Shown one piece after another: positions 40,673-49,700 of a stretch of DNA of 64,000 nucleotides. Position 1 is the stretch's first letter. The number at the start of each line of letters is the position of its first letter. This DNA comes from Streptomyces griseosporeus. GTDB lineage: Bacteria; Actinomycetota; Actinomycetes; Streptomycetales; Streptomycetaceae. Below the pieces are notes generated by a model, which was given only the letters and a program-made list of their open reading frames with translations, was not told the origin of the DNA and made no database searches. The stretch is from NCBI RefSeq assembly GCF_014656055.1, contig NZ_BNBR01000001.1, forward strand, positions 1,819,165-1,883,164, written 5' to 3'. A program made the position numbers and the translations under genes.

Positions 40673-41905
40673 TCAGTCGTGCTGGTCGAGGACGGCGCGG
40701 GCGGTGCGGACGGCCTGCTCGTTATAGCGGCGCTGGTCGCGGAGTTCGTCGCGGTGCCGTGCCACCAGGGTGTTCTGGATGCGGACGTCCAGGGCGTGGG
40801 CGGTACGGAGGTAGCCGCTGCTGTGCTTGCAGCGGGCGTCGGCGGTGGCCACGCGCTTGTCCAGGGGGGTCGGCCGGCCGAGGTCGAGCGGCCCGGAGGC
40901 GTGCGCCATCGCGTCCTGAAGTCGGTCGCGGCCCTCCTGCGCCTCGGCGGGGGTGGCGTAGTCGAAGCCAGCCGCGCGCATGCACGCCGACCAGGCCTGT
41001 TCGGCCCGTTTCCAGGCCGGGTCGCGGCGGGCCTGCTGTAGGCTCTCCGACCCCAGCGTCCAGACGGGGTCCTTCCGGCCCCACGGGTCCTCGCCGTAGA
41101 TCCTGCGCTGCGCCTGGCCCAGGCAGCCGCGCTCGGGGATGCGGTGGCCGTGCACGCTCTTCGGATCGTCGGGCAGTTCGGGGCCGGCGAGGGCGAGGTA
41201 CTCCTCCAGCGTCCAGGTGCGCTGCGGGTGGCGGCGCTCGTAGGCGACGGCCGGTGCGCGATAGCCGTACCGGGCGGCCTCAGCGGGGTCGGTGACGCCG
41301 TACCGGGCGTCGGTGGAGGAGACCATGACGGCCGCGAACACGCCCGACTGGGCCGGGCGGCGCGGCCAGTCCGGGACCGGGTCGACGTCCAGCTCCCGCA
41401 GCGTGCCGAACCCGAGGCCGGCCATGCAGTCCTTGGCGAGGGTCCAGCGGGCCCGGCCGATGGTGTCGGCCTCCTCGTCGGTGAGGTCGTAGGCGTCGAG
41501 GGGCTGGAAGCGGGGGTCGTCGGAAGAGATCGGACGGGGCCCGGCCGCGGAGGGGGCGGAGCCGTGCCCACAGGCGGTGAGGACGAGGCTCAGCACGGCG
41601 GCCAGGGCCAGGGCGGCGGCTCGGGCGGGGGTGGTGGCTCGGGCTGGGGCGGGGGCCGCGGCTCGGGTGAGGGCGGGGGCGAGGCATCGGGCGGGGGCGG
41701 TGGATAGGGCTCGGGCGGGGGCCACGGCTCGGGCGGGGACCACGGCTCGGGCGGGGACCACGGCTCGGGCGGCGGCCACGGCTCGGGTGGTAGCGATGGC
41801 TCGGGCGGGCGCGGTGGCTCGCGTGAAGCCGGTGGCTTGGGTGAAGCCGGTGGCTCCGGCCGAGGGGCGGGCGGCGGCTCGGAGGCGGGCGGCGGCTCGG
41901 TGCAT
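40673..41905 (-). CDS. Lipoprotein with long repetitive Ala/Arg N-terminus
   Basis: A 410-residue frame. The lipobox AALALAAVLSLVLTACG lies about 100 residues from the ATG; in front of it is a run of six-residue ARAVVP/ARAVAP repeats (DNA repeat 41608-41890). A lipoprotein signal should be near the N-terminus, so the true start may be a GTG within the repeat, closer to the lipobox. The mature protein has helical segments such as YDLTDEEADTIGRARWTLAKDCMAGLGF and a second Cys pair (AWSACMRAAGFDY; DARCKHSSGY), suggesting disulfides. No family function recognised. Start and N-terminus are uncertain; the mature part is confident. Confidence 0.7.
   Translation of the reverse strand: MHRAAARLRAAARPSAGATGFTQATGFTRATAPARAIATTRAVAAARAVVPARAVVPARAVAPARALSTAPARCLAPALTRAAAPAPARATTPARAAALALAAVLSLVLTACGHGSAPSAAGPRPISSDDPRFQPLDAYDLTDEEADTIGRARWTLAKDCMAGLGFGTLRELDVDPVPDWPRRPAQSGVFAAVMVSSTDARYGVTDPAEAARYGYRAPAVAYERRHPQRTWTLEEYLALAGPELPDDPKSVHGHRIPERGCLGQAQRRIYGEDPWGRKDPVWTLGSESLQQARRDPAWKRAEQAWSACMRAAGFDYATPAEAQEGRDRLQDAMAHASGPLDLGRPTPLDKRVATADARCKHSSGYLRTAHALDVRIQNTLVARHRDELRDQRRYNEQAVRTARAVLDQHD
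41608..41890 (-). repeat. 18-bp tandem repeat region
   Basis: Eight to ten copies of an 18-bp unit (plus strand core ACGGCTCGGGCGGGGACC), best preserved from 41703 to 41850, degrade into related GGCTCGGGCGGGG sequence on both sides. The unit is a multiple of three, keeps the lipoprotein frame open, and codes ARAVVP. Copy number is likely variable between strains. Confidence 0.85.
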
Positions 41906-41929
41906 CCCGTCAGCCCATCAGGGCACCGG

Positions 41930-41986
41930 CCGCCCCGGCTGTGACGGAGGCCATAGTTCCGGGCACGGCTGTCACAGCCGGGGCGG
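41930..41986 (-). terminator. Long hairpin terminator of the LLM oxidoreductase gene
   Basis: CCGCCCCGGCTGTGAC (41930-41945) pairs perfectly over 16 bp with GTCACAGCCGGGGCGG (41971-41986), 75 bp downstream of the LLM gene stop on the minus strand. Confidence 0.8.
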
Positions 41987-42060
41987 GTGTCCCGCCGGGT
42001 GGGTCTGTCGCCGGGGGGTGTGTCGCCGGGGCGGGTCTCCCGCCGGCGCCGCGGCCCGGT

Positions 42061-42984
42061 CTAGGCGAGCTGGGACTGGACCTCGGCGGAGATCAGCTCC
42101 AGGTGGTCCAGGTCGTCCAGGTCCAGGACCTGGAGATAGATCCGCTGCGAGCCGATCTCCGCGTACTTGCCGATCTTGTCGACGACCTCGGCCGGGGAAC
42201 CGGCCAGCCCGTTGGCCTTCAGTTCTTCCACCTCGCGGCCGATGGCGGCGGCGCGGCGGGCGACCTCGGCGTCGTCGCGGCCGACGCAGACGACAAGGGC
42301 GTTGGAGTAGACGAGGTCGTCGGCGCGGCGCCCGGCCTCCTCGGCGGCGGCGCGCACCCGGCCGAACTGCCGCTCGCTGTCCTCGATCGAGGCGAAGGGG
42401 ATGTTGAACTCGTCGGCGTAGCGGGCGGCGAGCCGCGGGGTGCGGGTGGCGCCGTGGCCGCCGATGAGGACCGGGATCTTCTCCTGGGCGGGCTTGGGCA
42501 GCGCGGGCGAGTCGGTGAGGTCGTAGAACCTGCCGTGGAAGTCGAAGGTGTTGCCGACCTTGGTCTGCCACAGACCGGTGACGATCTCCAGCTGCTCCTC
42601 CAGGCGGCCGAACTTCTCCTTCGGGAAGGGGATGCCGTACGCCGTGTGCTCCTCCTCGAACCAGCCCGCGCCCAGGCCCAGCTCGACCCGGCCGCCGGAC
42701 ATCTGGTCGACCTGCGCGACCTGGATGGCGAGGACGCCGGGGAGGCGGAAGGTGCCGGCGGTCATCAGGGTGCCGAGGCGGATCCGCTTGGTCTCCCGGG
42801 CGAGACCGGCGAGGGTGATCCAGGCGTCGGTGGGGCCGGGGAGGCCGTCGACGTTACCCATCTTGAGATAGTGATCAGAGCGGAAGAATGCGTCGAAGCC
42901 CAGGTCCTCGGTGGCCTTGGCCACGGTGAGCAGGGTGTCGTAGGTGGCCCCCTGCTGGGGCTCGGTGAAGATGCGAAGATCCAT
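42061..42984 (-). CDS. LLM-class F420-dependent oxidoreductase
   Basis: A 307-residue TIM-barrel enzyme of the luciferase-like monooxygenase family: MDLRIFTEPQQGATYDTLL, FRSDHYLKMG, RIRLGTLMTAGTFRLPGVLA, QVDQMSGGRVELGLGAGWFEEEH and PVLIGGHGATRT. The last two are typical of F420-linked actinobacterial members (MSMEG/TIGR03560-type). Substrate unknown. Start: ATG 42984 rather than 42999; GGATGGAGGT lies directly before it. The N-terminal 'SDHYLKM' region usually contacts the deazaflavin. Monocistronic with its own terminator. Confidence 0.88.
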   Translation of the reverse strand: MDLRIFTEPQQGATYDTLLTVAKATEDLGFDAFFRSDHYLKMGNVDGLPGPTDAWITLAGLARETKRIRLGTLMTAGTFRLPGVLAIQVAQVDQMSGGRVELGLGAGWFEEEHTAYGIPFPKEKFGRLEEQLEIVTGLWQTKVGNTFDFHGRFYDLTDSPALPKPAQEKIPVLIGGHGATRTPRLAARYADEFNIPFASIEDSERQFGRVRAAAEEAGRRADDLVYSNALVVCVGRDDAEVARRAAAIGREVEELKANGLAGSPAEVVDKIGKYAEIGSQRIYLQVLDLDDLDHLELISAEVQSQLA

Positions 42985-43317
42985 ACCTCCATCCTGCACA
43001 CGGCCCCCGGAGCCTTGGCGTCCGGGAGGGGGTGCGGCGTGGCGGGCGCGCGACCCCGGGGGGGGCCACGGGCACCGACCTGCGCGCCGGGGACCGCCGG
43101 TCCCGGTTCCCGCCGCCCCGGTCGGGTCCCGGTTCCTGCCGCCCCGGTCGGGTGAAATTCGTCAACCCCGCGCACGGGGGCTGCCCGGGCCAGTGACCCG
43201 GTTCGGCGGTGATCGTTGGCCGGTGCGGAGCCGGACCGCCCGGCACCCGCGCCGGCGGTGGCTGCCGGGGCGTCACCCGTGCCGGCCTCCCGGGGGCCGG
43301 GGGCCGAGGAGGCCGTC
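42985..43317. other. 333-bp gap with a 26-bp tandem duplication
   Basis: Contains two copies of a 26-bp unit (43101-43126 and 43127-43152; one mismatch), core TCCCGGTTCCCGCCGCCCC. Also GGGTGAAATTCGTCAACCCC (43151-43170) with GGGT/ACCC ends. No gene or clear promoter is supported. Confidence 0.6.
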
Positions 43318-43494
43318 ATGTCCGAAGAGACCGTGCCGCAGCAGGGCGGAGGCACCGCCCGGCCGAAGGGTCTGCTGCAGCAGATGGAGGAACTCATGGC
43401 GGCGCTCAACGCGGACCTGTCCGCACTCGACGCGGACCTCCAGTCGTCGGCGACGGCCGGCCGCATCCCCGTCGAGGAGCCCGAGGCCGGCTGA
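43318..43494 (+). CDS. Short acidic helical protein of unknown function
   Basis: A 58-residue protein with a GAGGAGG site before ATG 43318. The centre (RPKGLLQQMEELMAALNADLSALDADL) is an amphipathic, heptad-like helix that could form a coiled coil; ends are disordered. No signal, no membrane segment, no family recognised. The frame is open upstream to an ATG at 43216, but the ribosome site supports 43318. Confidence 0.6.
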   Translation: MSEETVPQQGGGTARPKGLLQQMEELMAALNADLSALDADLQSSATAGRIPVEEPEAG

Positions 43495-43574
43495 CGGACG
43501 CCAGAGGCGCGGGCCGAGCTCGGAGCCGGAGTCTCGTCGGCCCGCCCGCCCCCGCCGGACCCGCCGGCGGCCTC

Positions 43575-44036
43575 TCACCGCTCCGGCAACGCCTCCTCCC
43601 GCGCCGCCAGTTTGCGCAGCATCTCCAGGACGCGGTCGCGGGACTCGTCGGCCGCGTCGATGGCCTCCATGCACTGCCAGTACCTCGCCTCGTCGGAGGC
43701 TCCGCTGGCCACGCCCACGAGGGCGATGCCGACCTCGCCGAGGAGGCCGCCGAGGGCGAGCAGGGCCTCGCGGGCGTCGTCCAGCTCGGTGAGCTGGGCG
43801 GCCCGCAGGGCGCCGGTGTCGAGGTCGGGTGCGTCCAGCACCCCGCATCCCCGCCCCGCCAGTTCCGTCAATCCCAAAGCCTCGCCGCGCAGTTCGGGCG
43901 GTCCGGAGACCGCCAGCCGACTGCCTATCGCCTGGGCCAGTGCCTGTGCCTGCCACACCTCCGTCAGCGTCCCGGACATCTCACTGCTCGCTGCGAGCGC
44001 CTGCCTGCTCGTCAGGATGAGCCGCACCGCGTCCAT
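43575..44036 (-). CDS. DUF6099 family protein
   Basis: A 153-residue helical protein: MDAVRLILTSRQALAASSEM, EVWQAQALAQAIGSRLAVSG and a C-terminal ARYWQCMEAIDAADESRDRV. These match the streptomycete DUF6099 family, which has no assigned function. Start ATG 44036 begins a conserved N-terminus; the frame is open upstream but not conserved. Its upstream region holds the 15-bp direct repeat described at 44098-44198, probably part of its promoter. Confidence 0.78.
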   Translation of the reverse strand: MDAVRLILTSRQALAASSEMSGTLTEVWQAQALAQAIGSRLAVSGPPELRGEALGLTELAGRGCGVLDAPDLDTGALRAAQLTELDDAREALLALGGLLGEVGIALVGVASGASDEARYWQCMEAIDAADESRDRVLEMLRKLAAREEALPER

Positions 44037-44097
44037 GTGCCGCCCCCGTCCGTCCCCGACGTACTCCTCGCACGTCTCCGCCCGAACTCCCTTGTCC

Positions 44098-44198
44098 ACT
44101 ACCCAGAGTGAAGGCATGTGGTGCGAAAAGCCAGAGGAAGACGGAAATCTGTGGACAACAAATCGGTTTCGGACGGTTGAACAACTACCCAGAGTGAA
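44098..44198 (-). promoter_or_regulatory. Duplicated 15-bp element upstream of the DUF6099 gene
   Basis: ACTACCCAGAGTGAA occurs at 44098-44112 and again at 44184-44198, exactly 86 bp apart. On the gene's strand each reads TTCACTCTGGGTAGT, with a TAGT that could serve as -10. The gap between (44113-44183) is unusually A/T-rich. It lies 62 bp before the DUF6099 start. Confidence 0.6.
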
Positions 44199-44209
44199 AG
44201 CGGACGCTG

Positions 44210-44542
44210 TCACTCCTCCGGTCGCGGAAACCTCCGCTCGTTCCGGTCGATCTTCGCGGAGAGTTCGGCCAGCGGGTCGATGCCGAGCACCTCGCACAGC
44301 TGCAGGAGATAGGCGAGCACGTCGGCCACCTCGTCCCGGACCCGGTCCGCCGTGCCGGGGTCGTCCATCACCCGGGCCGACTCCTCCGGTGTCAACCACT
44401 GGAAGATCTCGACCAGTTCGGACGCCTCCACGCTCAGCGCGGAGACGAGGTTCTTGGGCGTGTGGTACGGCTGCCAGTCGCGGGCCGCCGCGAACTCGGC
44501 CAGCCTGCGCTGGAGTCCGCGGACGTCGAGGGGTTCGCTCAC
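44210..44542 (-). CDS. MazG-like nucleotide pyrophosphohydrolase
   Basis: A 110-residue all-alpha NTP pyrophosphatase. EASELVEIFQW and DEVADVLAYLLQL give the ExxE...ExxD Mg2+-binding set of MazG/iMazG proteins (also called RS21-C6 type). They hydrolyse (d)NTPs to monophosphates. The GTG start (44542) overlaps the stop of the upstream AAA ATPase gene (GTGA), so the two are translationally coupled. Short MazG proteins clean the nucleotide pool, and some serve in (p)ppGpp or phage-related stress; which applies here is unknown. Confidence 0.88.
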   Translation of the reverse strand: MSEPLDVRGLQRRLAEFAAARDWQPYHTPKNLVSALSVEASELVEIFQWLTPEESARVMDDPGTADRVRDEVADVLAYLLQLCEVLGIDPLAELSAKIDRNERRFPRPEE

Positions 44543-45810
44543 GGCTCCAGGTGTACCACCGTGACGCCTTCTGCCCCGGCCGCCCATCCCGCGTCGCTCA
44601 CCGCCCCGACGCACCGGATGTGCCCGCCCTCCCCCATCCGCACGGCGAGCCGCGCCAGTTCACGGCGCTGACGGACGTCGAGCCCGCGGTCGAAGCCGTC
44701 GGCGAGGACGGTCAGCGTGCGCAGCGCGTCGGGCACCTCGCCGACCGGGTCCTCCACCTCCAGCACGCCCGCGCCGGTCAGCAGCACCAAGGCAAGGGCG
44801 AGATAGCGCAGTTCGCCGTCGCCCAGCCGGACGAACTCGGTGACCGTGCCGTCGCCGCGGTCCAGCAGGCCGCGCACCGTGCCGCCCGGGCCGGGCTCGG
44901 CGCGTACGTCCGCCACCGGGCCGGTGCAGCCGACGCGGGCCGCGTCCACGAACTGCGCGTGCCGGCGCCCGCACTCCGCTCGGGTGCGCCACAGCACGTC
45001 CGCGAGGTTGCCGCAGTCGCCGAGCAGCCGCCCGGCGCCGATCGGGACCGGGGCGCGCATCCCGCCGGGGTGAGGGTCGCAGGCGAAGACCGACCTCAGC
45101 GCGACCACGGTCTGCTCGGCGGCGGCCAGCACATGGCGCTGCCCGTCCGTCTTGCCCGCCACCCGCAGCGGCAGCAGCGCCGTGCCGAGCCGGTCGTCGG
45201 GCAGCGGCGCGCGGGTCACCGGCGCCTGCCCGGCGGTGTGCCAGGCGGCCTGCACAGCCCGCCGCCCGGGATCGCGCAGCGCGGTCTGGAACAGCACGAC
45301 ACCCCGCGCGGTCAGCCGCTCCCCCACGACGCGCAACTCGGGTTCGGCCTGTACGGCGAGGTCGAGGCGGACCGGTCCGGCGGGCCCCACGGACGTGCAG
45401 CCGATGCGGAAGCCGCGCCGCCGTTGGGCGTCGGGGCGGGCCCGGTCCGGCACGAGGGAGACGGGGTCCGGGAACACCTCGCCCAGTTCGCTGCCGGCCG
45501 CGAGCCGGGCCAGGGCCTCGTAGGCCCGCAGCGCCGTCGTCTTGCCGCCTCCGCTGGGCCCCGCCAGGAGCGTGAACTCCCCGAGCGGGAGCCGTGATCC
45601 GCGGTGCCCGGCGAACGCGGAGAGCCGCAGCTCGGCGAGGCGGGGGCGGGCGGTGACCCCGGCGCCGTCCGGGGCCGGGGCCGTCGCGGGGCCGCCCGCC
45701 TGCGGCGGCACCCTCGGCCCGCCGGGCGGCGCGGCTCCCGGTGTCACGCGGGAAGGGGCCCCGGGCGCCACGGACGACGGGGAGGCGGGGGACGCGGAAG
45801 AGGCGGCCAT
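44539..45810 (-). CDS. SMC/RecF-like AAA ATPase
   Basis: A 423-residue ATPase of the AAA_21/ABC type: FTLLAGPSGGGKTTALRAYE (Walker A) and a C-terminal region with GDGELRYLALALVLLTGAGVLEVEDP, which takes the place of the signature/Walker B of RecF-like proteins. The first ~65 residues (Ala/Pro/Ser-rich) are disordered. It lies upstream of and overlaps the MazG gene. Members are usually conserved among streptomycetes; some OLD/RecF-like ATPases paired with nucleases are defence systems, but here the partner is a pyrophosphohydrolase. Start ATG 45810. Confidence 0.8.
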   Translation of the reverse strand: MAASSASPASPSSVAPGAPSRVTPGAAPPGGPRVPPQAGGPATAPAPDGAGVTARPRLAELRLSAFAGHRGSRLPLGEFTLLAGPSGGGKTTALRAYEALARLAAGSELGEVFPDPVSLVPDRARPDAQRRRGFRIGCTSVGPAGPVRLDLAVQAEPELRVVGERLTARGVVLFQTALRDPGRRAVQAAWHTAGQAPVTRAPLPDDRLGTALLPLRVAGKTDGQRHVLAAAEQTVVALRSVFACDPHPGGMRAPVPIGAGRLLGDCGNLADVLWRTRAECGRRHAQFVDAARVGCTGPVADVRAEPGPGGTVRGLLDRGDGTVTEFVRLGDGELRYLALALVLLTGAGVLEVEDPVGEVPDALRTLTVLADGFDRGLDVRQRRELARLAVRMGEGGHIRCVGAVSDAGWAAGAEGVTVVHLEP

Positions 45811-45915
45811 GGCCCGGACGCTACGACCCCGCCGTACGGCGAACCGTTTTGTCTGGGCCACCTTCCTACGAACGGGCTATGCGGCCCGCCCCGTGGCCGC
45901 GACCGCGTTCCGGCG

Positions 45916-46305
45916 TCAGGCGCCCGACAGGCCCACGCCCTCCATCAGTCCGCTCACCTCGGTACCGGGCGGCGTGAGCAGGAACACATTGCGGTCGACC
46001 CGGTGCATACCGCTGCCGAGGCCGAAGACCACGCCCGTGGAGAAGTCCAGGACCCGCTTGGCCACCTCGTTCTCCGCGCCGGTCAGGTCGAGCAGCACCG
46101 GGATGCCGGCCATGAGGGTCTCGGCGACGTCGCGGGCGTCCGCGAAGACGTTGACCCGCAGGACCACGAAGCGGCGCCGGGTCTCCGTCTCCGCGTCCGG
46201 GAGCGAGCGGTGGTTCACCGCCGACGGCCAGGCATCGCGTCCGCGCAGTGGTACGACCTGGGCGAGCCCTTCCCACTGTTCATCGGTGACGTCGTGACGG
46301 TTCAC
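45916..46305 (-). CDS. SepF-like cell division protein paralogue
   Basis: A 129-residue SepF-domain protein: RRFVVLRVNVFADARDVAE, MAGIPVLLDLTG and EVAKRVLDFSTGVVFGLGSGMHRVD, the core that dimerises and aligns FtsZ at the membrane. The N-terminus lacks the long membrane-binding amphipathic helix plus linker of the main SepF. Streptomycetes have extra SepF-like proteins (SepF2/3) besides the division-cluster one; this fits that class. Start GTG at 46305 with GGGGGAG upstream. Confidence 0.85.
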   Translation of the reverse strand: MNRHDVTDEQWEGLAQVVPLRGRDAWPSAVNHRSLPDAETETRRRFVVLRVNVFADARDVAETLMAGIPVLLDLTGAENEVAKRVLDFSTGVVFGLGSGMHRVDRNVFLLTPPGTEVSGLMEGVGLSGA

Positions 46306-46724
46306 CGGCTCCCCCCGATCTGACTCGCTCTCACATCGTGCACCGGCCAATTCTTACGCGAAGTCACCCGATCGGCCCAACAGCGACACGGTCGGCCACC
46401 GGCCGTGACCGGTTTCGTCCGTCGTCCGGGGGTCTCCGCCCCACCCCCAGGGCCCGGCCGTCGGGGCTCGGCGGCGGCGGGCGCCCCCGCCGGGGGAATC
46501 GGCCCGCCAGGGGCCCCGCCCCGCCAGGTGCGTCGGGCCGCCAGGTGCGTCGGCCCCCCCGGGGGCGTCGGCCCGCAGCCCGCTCGACCGGCCGCCCCCT
46601 ACCCTCCTGACCTGCGGATACCCGCCCGGTGTGGTCCGCCGCGCCGGTGGGTACCCGGGGCGCGCGGAACCCGCCGCAGGCGGGGTCGCTGACGTGTCGC
46701 CGTAGCTGTCGCGAGGAGGCCCCC
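46306..46724. other. 419-bp gap between divergent genes, with short repeats
   Basis: Contains duplicated CCGCCAGGTGCGTCGG (46521-46536 and 46539-46554) and related GGGGCC stretches. The part near 46345-46375 is A/T-richer (CCAATTCTTACGCGAAG) and may hold the SepF promoter. No gene supported. Confidence 0.55.
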
Positions 46725-49700
46725 ATGGTGGCGTCGGATCTGCCCGCACCCGTCGGCCCCCGGCCCGCCCCGCCGGACGTCGACGCGGCCGCGCTGGCCG
46801 CCGCACTGCGTGAGCGGGTGGACGGGGAGGTGCGGTTCGACGCCGGGAGCCGGGCCGCGTACTCCACGGACGCCTCCAACTTCCGGCAGACCCCGATCGG
46901 CGTGGTCGTGCCACGGACGCCGGAGGCCGCGGCCGAGGCGGTGGCCGTCGCCCGGGAGCACGGGGCGCCGGTGCTGTCGCGGGGCGGCGGGACCAGTCTG
47001 GCCGGGCAGTGCACGAACACCGCCGTGGTGATCGACTGGTCCAAGTACTGCCACCGGGTGGAGTCCGTGGACACCGACGCGCGCACCTGTGTCGTTCAGC
47101 CGGGCATCGTCCTCGACGAGCTGAACCGGCAGCTTGCGCCGACCGGCCTGCGGTTCGGGCCGGAGCCGGCCACCCACGCGAACTGCTGCATCGGCGGCAT
47201 GATCGGCAACAACTCCTGCGGCGCGACCGCGCAGGCGTACGGCAAGGTCGTCGACAACATCGTCCGGCTTGAGGTGCTCCTGTACGACGGCACGCGCTTC
47301 TGGTGCGGGCAGACCAGCGACGAGGAGTACGCCGAGATCGAGCAGCGCGGCGATCTGCGGGCTTCCGTGTACCGGCAGCTGCGGGCGCTGCGCGACACCT
47401 ACGCGGACGCCGTCCGCCGCGGCTTCCCCGACATCCCCCGCCGGGTCTCCGGCTACAACCTGGACTCCCTCCTCCCCGAGCACGGCTTCGACGTGGCCGG
47501 GCTGCTGGTGGGCAGCGAGTCCACGCTGGTGACGGTCCTGCGGGCGGAGCTGAAGCTGGTGCCCGTGGTGAAGGAACGCACACTGGTGGTGCTGGGGTTC
47601 CCGAGCATCGACCGGGCCGCCGACGCCGTCCCGTCCGTGCTGCCGTACGAGCCGATCGCGCTGGAGGGCCTGGACAAGCACCTCATCCGCGACGAGCGGC
47701 TGAAGCATCTGAACCCGGACGCCATCGCGCAGCTCCCGGACGGCAAGGCGTTCCTGATGGTGCAGTTCGGCGCGGACACCCTGAAGGAGGCGGAGGAGCG
47801 GGCACACCGGATGCTCGACGGGCTGCACGAGTCCGAGCACGACCCGGACGTCGCCTTCCTGGACGACCCGTCCCACGAGGAGCAGTTGTGGCAGGTCCGG
47901 GAGGCGGGCCTGGGCGCGACCGCGCATCTGCCGGCCCGGCCGGACACCTTCGAGGGCTGGGAGGACTCGGCGGTGCCGCCGGAGCGGCTCGGCGACTATC
48001 TGCGCCGGCTGCGGGAGCTGTTCGAGGAGTTCGGCTACCAGAGCGACACCGGGCCCAGCCTGTACGGCCACTTCGGGCAGGGCTGCGTGCACACCCGTAT
48101 CCCCTTCGACCTGTACACGGCGGAGGGGGTGGCGACCTACCGGCGGTTCCTGGAGCGGGCGGCCGATCTCGTGGTGGAGTTCGGCGGGTCGCTGTCCGGG
48201 GAGCACGGCGACGGGCAGACCCGGGGTGAGCTGCTGCCGCGGATGTTCGGGCAGGAGCTGGTGGAGGCCTTCGGGCGGGTCAAGGCGGTGTTCGACCCGG
48301 AGAACCGGATGAACCCGGGCAAGGTGGTGGCGCCGTACCGGCTGGACGAGCACCTGCGCCTCGGCGGCGACTGGGCGCCGTACGACCCGCAGGACCTGTA
48401 CTTCCGCTTCCCGCACGACGGCGGCTCGTTCGCCGAGGCCGCCAACCGGTGCGTGGGCGTCGGGAAGTGCCGGCAGCACACCAACAGCGGCGGTGCGGTG
48501 ATGTGCCCGTCGTACCAGGTCACGATGGAGGAGGAGCACTCCACGCGGGGCCGGGCGCGGCTGCTGTTCGAGATGATGGACGGGCACGGGGACAGCGCGA
48601 TCCGTGACGGCTGGCGCTCCGAGGCGGTGCGGGACGCCCTCGATCTGTGCCTGGCGTGCAAGGGCTGCAAGAAGGACTGCCCGGCCGATGTCGACATGGC
48701 GACCTACAAGGCGGAGTTCCTCGCCCACCACTACGAGGGCCGCCCGTGGCGTCGGCCGCGGTCCGACTGGTCGATGGGCTGGCTGCCGGCGGTGGCGCAG
48801 GCGGTGGGCCGCGCCCGGCTGGGCCCGCTGGTCAACACGCTGACGCACACGCCGCTGCTGGCGCGCGCCGCGGTGGCGGCGGCCGGGGTGGAGAACCGCG
48901 AGCTTCCGCTGTTCGCCGCGGAGACGCTCCAGCAGTGGTACGCCCGTCACGAGCCGCGCGGCACGGGCGAGCGGGGGCGGGTCCTGCTCTGGCCGGACAC
49001 CTTCACCAACTCCTTCCACCCGCACCTGGGGCAGGCCGCCGTGCACGTCCTGGAGGCGGCGGGCTGGGAGGTGGACCTCCCGACGGAACCCCTGTGCTGC
49101 GGTCTGACGTGGATCTCGACGGGGCAACTGGGCACGGCGAAGCGGGTGTTGCAGCGGACGGTACGCCGCCTCGCCGACCACGTCCGCGCGGGCGGCCTGG
49201 TGGTGGGCCTGGAGCCGAGCTGTACGGCCGTGTTCCGGGCCGACGCGGGCGAGCTGTTCCCCGGCGACCGGGACGTACGGCGGCTGGCGGCGCAGACGGT
49301 GACCCTCGCGGAGCTGCTGACCGAGCACAGCCCCGGCTACGAGCCGCCCCGCGTCCCCGAAAGCTCGGCGCGCGCGCTCGCCCAGGTGCACTGCCACCAG
49401 CACGCGGTCATGGGCTGGGACGCGGACCGCGAACTGCTGCGCCGGGCCGGCGTCGACGCCGAGCACCTGGAGTCCGGCTGCTGCGGCCTGGCCGGCAACT
49501 TCGGCTTCGAACGCGGCCACCTGGACGTCAGCCGCGCCTGTGCGGAACGGGTCCTGCTGCCCCGGCTGCGCGCGGCCGACGAGGAGACGGTGGTCCTGGC
49601 GGACGGCTTCAGCTGCCGCACCCAGATCCACGAACTGGACAGCGGCGGCCACGAGGCGGTCCACCTGGCGGAACTCCTCGCCCAGGGCCTGCCGGACGCC

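Noticed and set aside
36562..41571. A 1,669-codon frame that would fuse Pnkp to sequences over hen1
   Set aside because: The portion upstream of 39141 is a shadow of hen1 and of the lipoprotein gene; both have clear motifs in their own frames.
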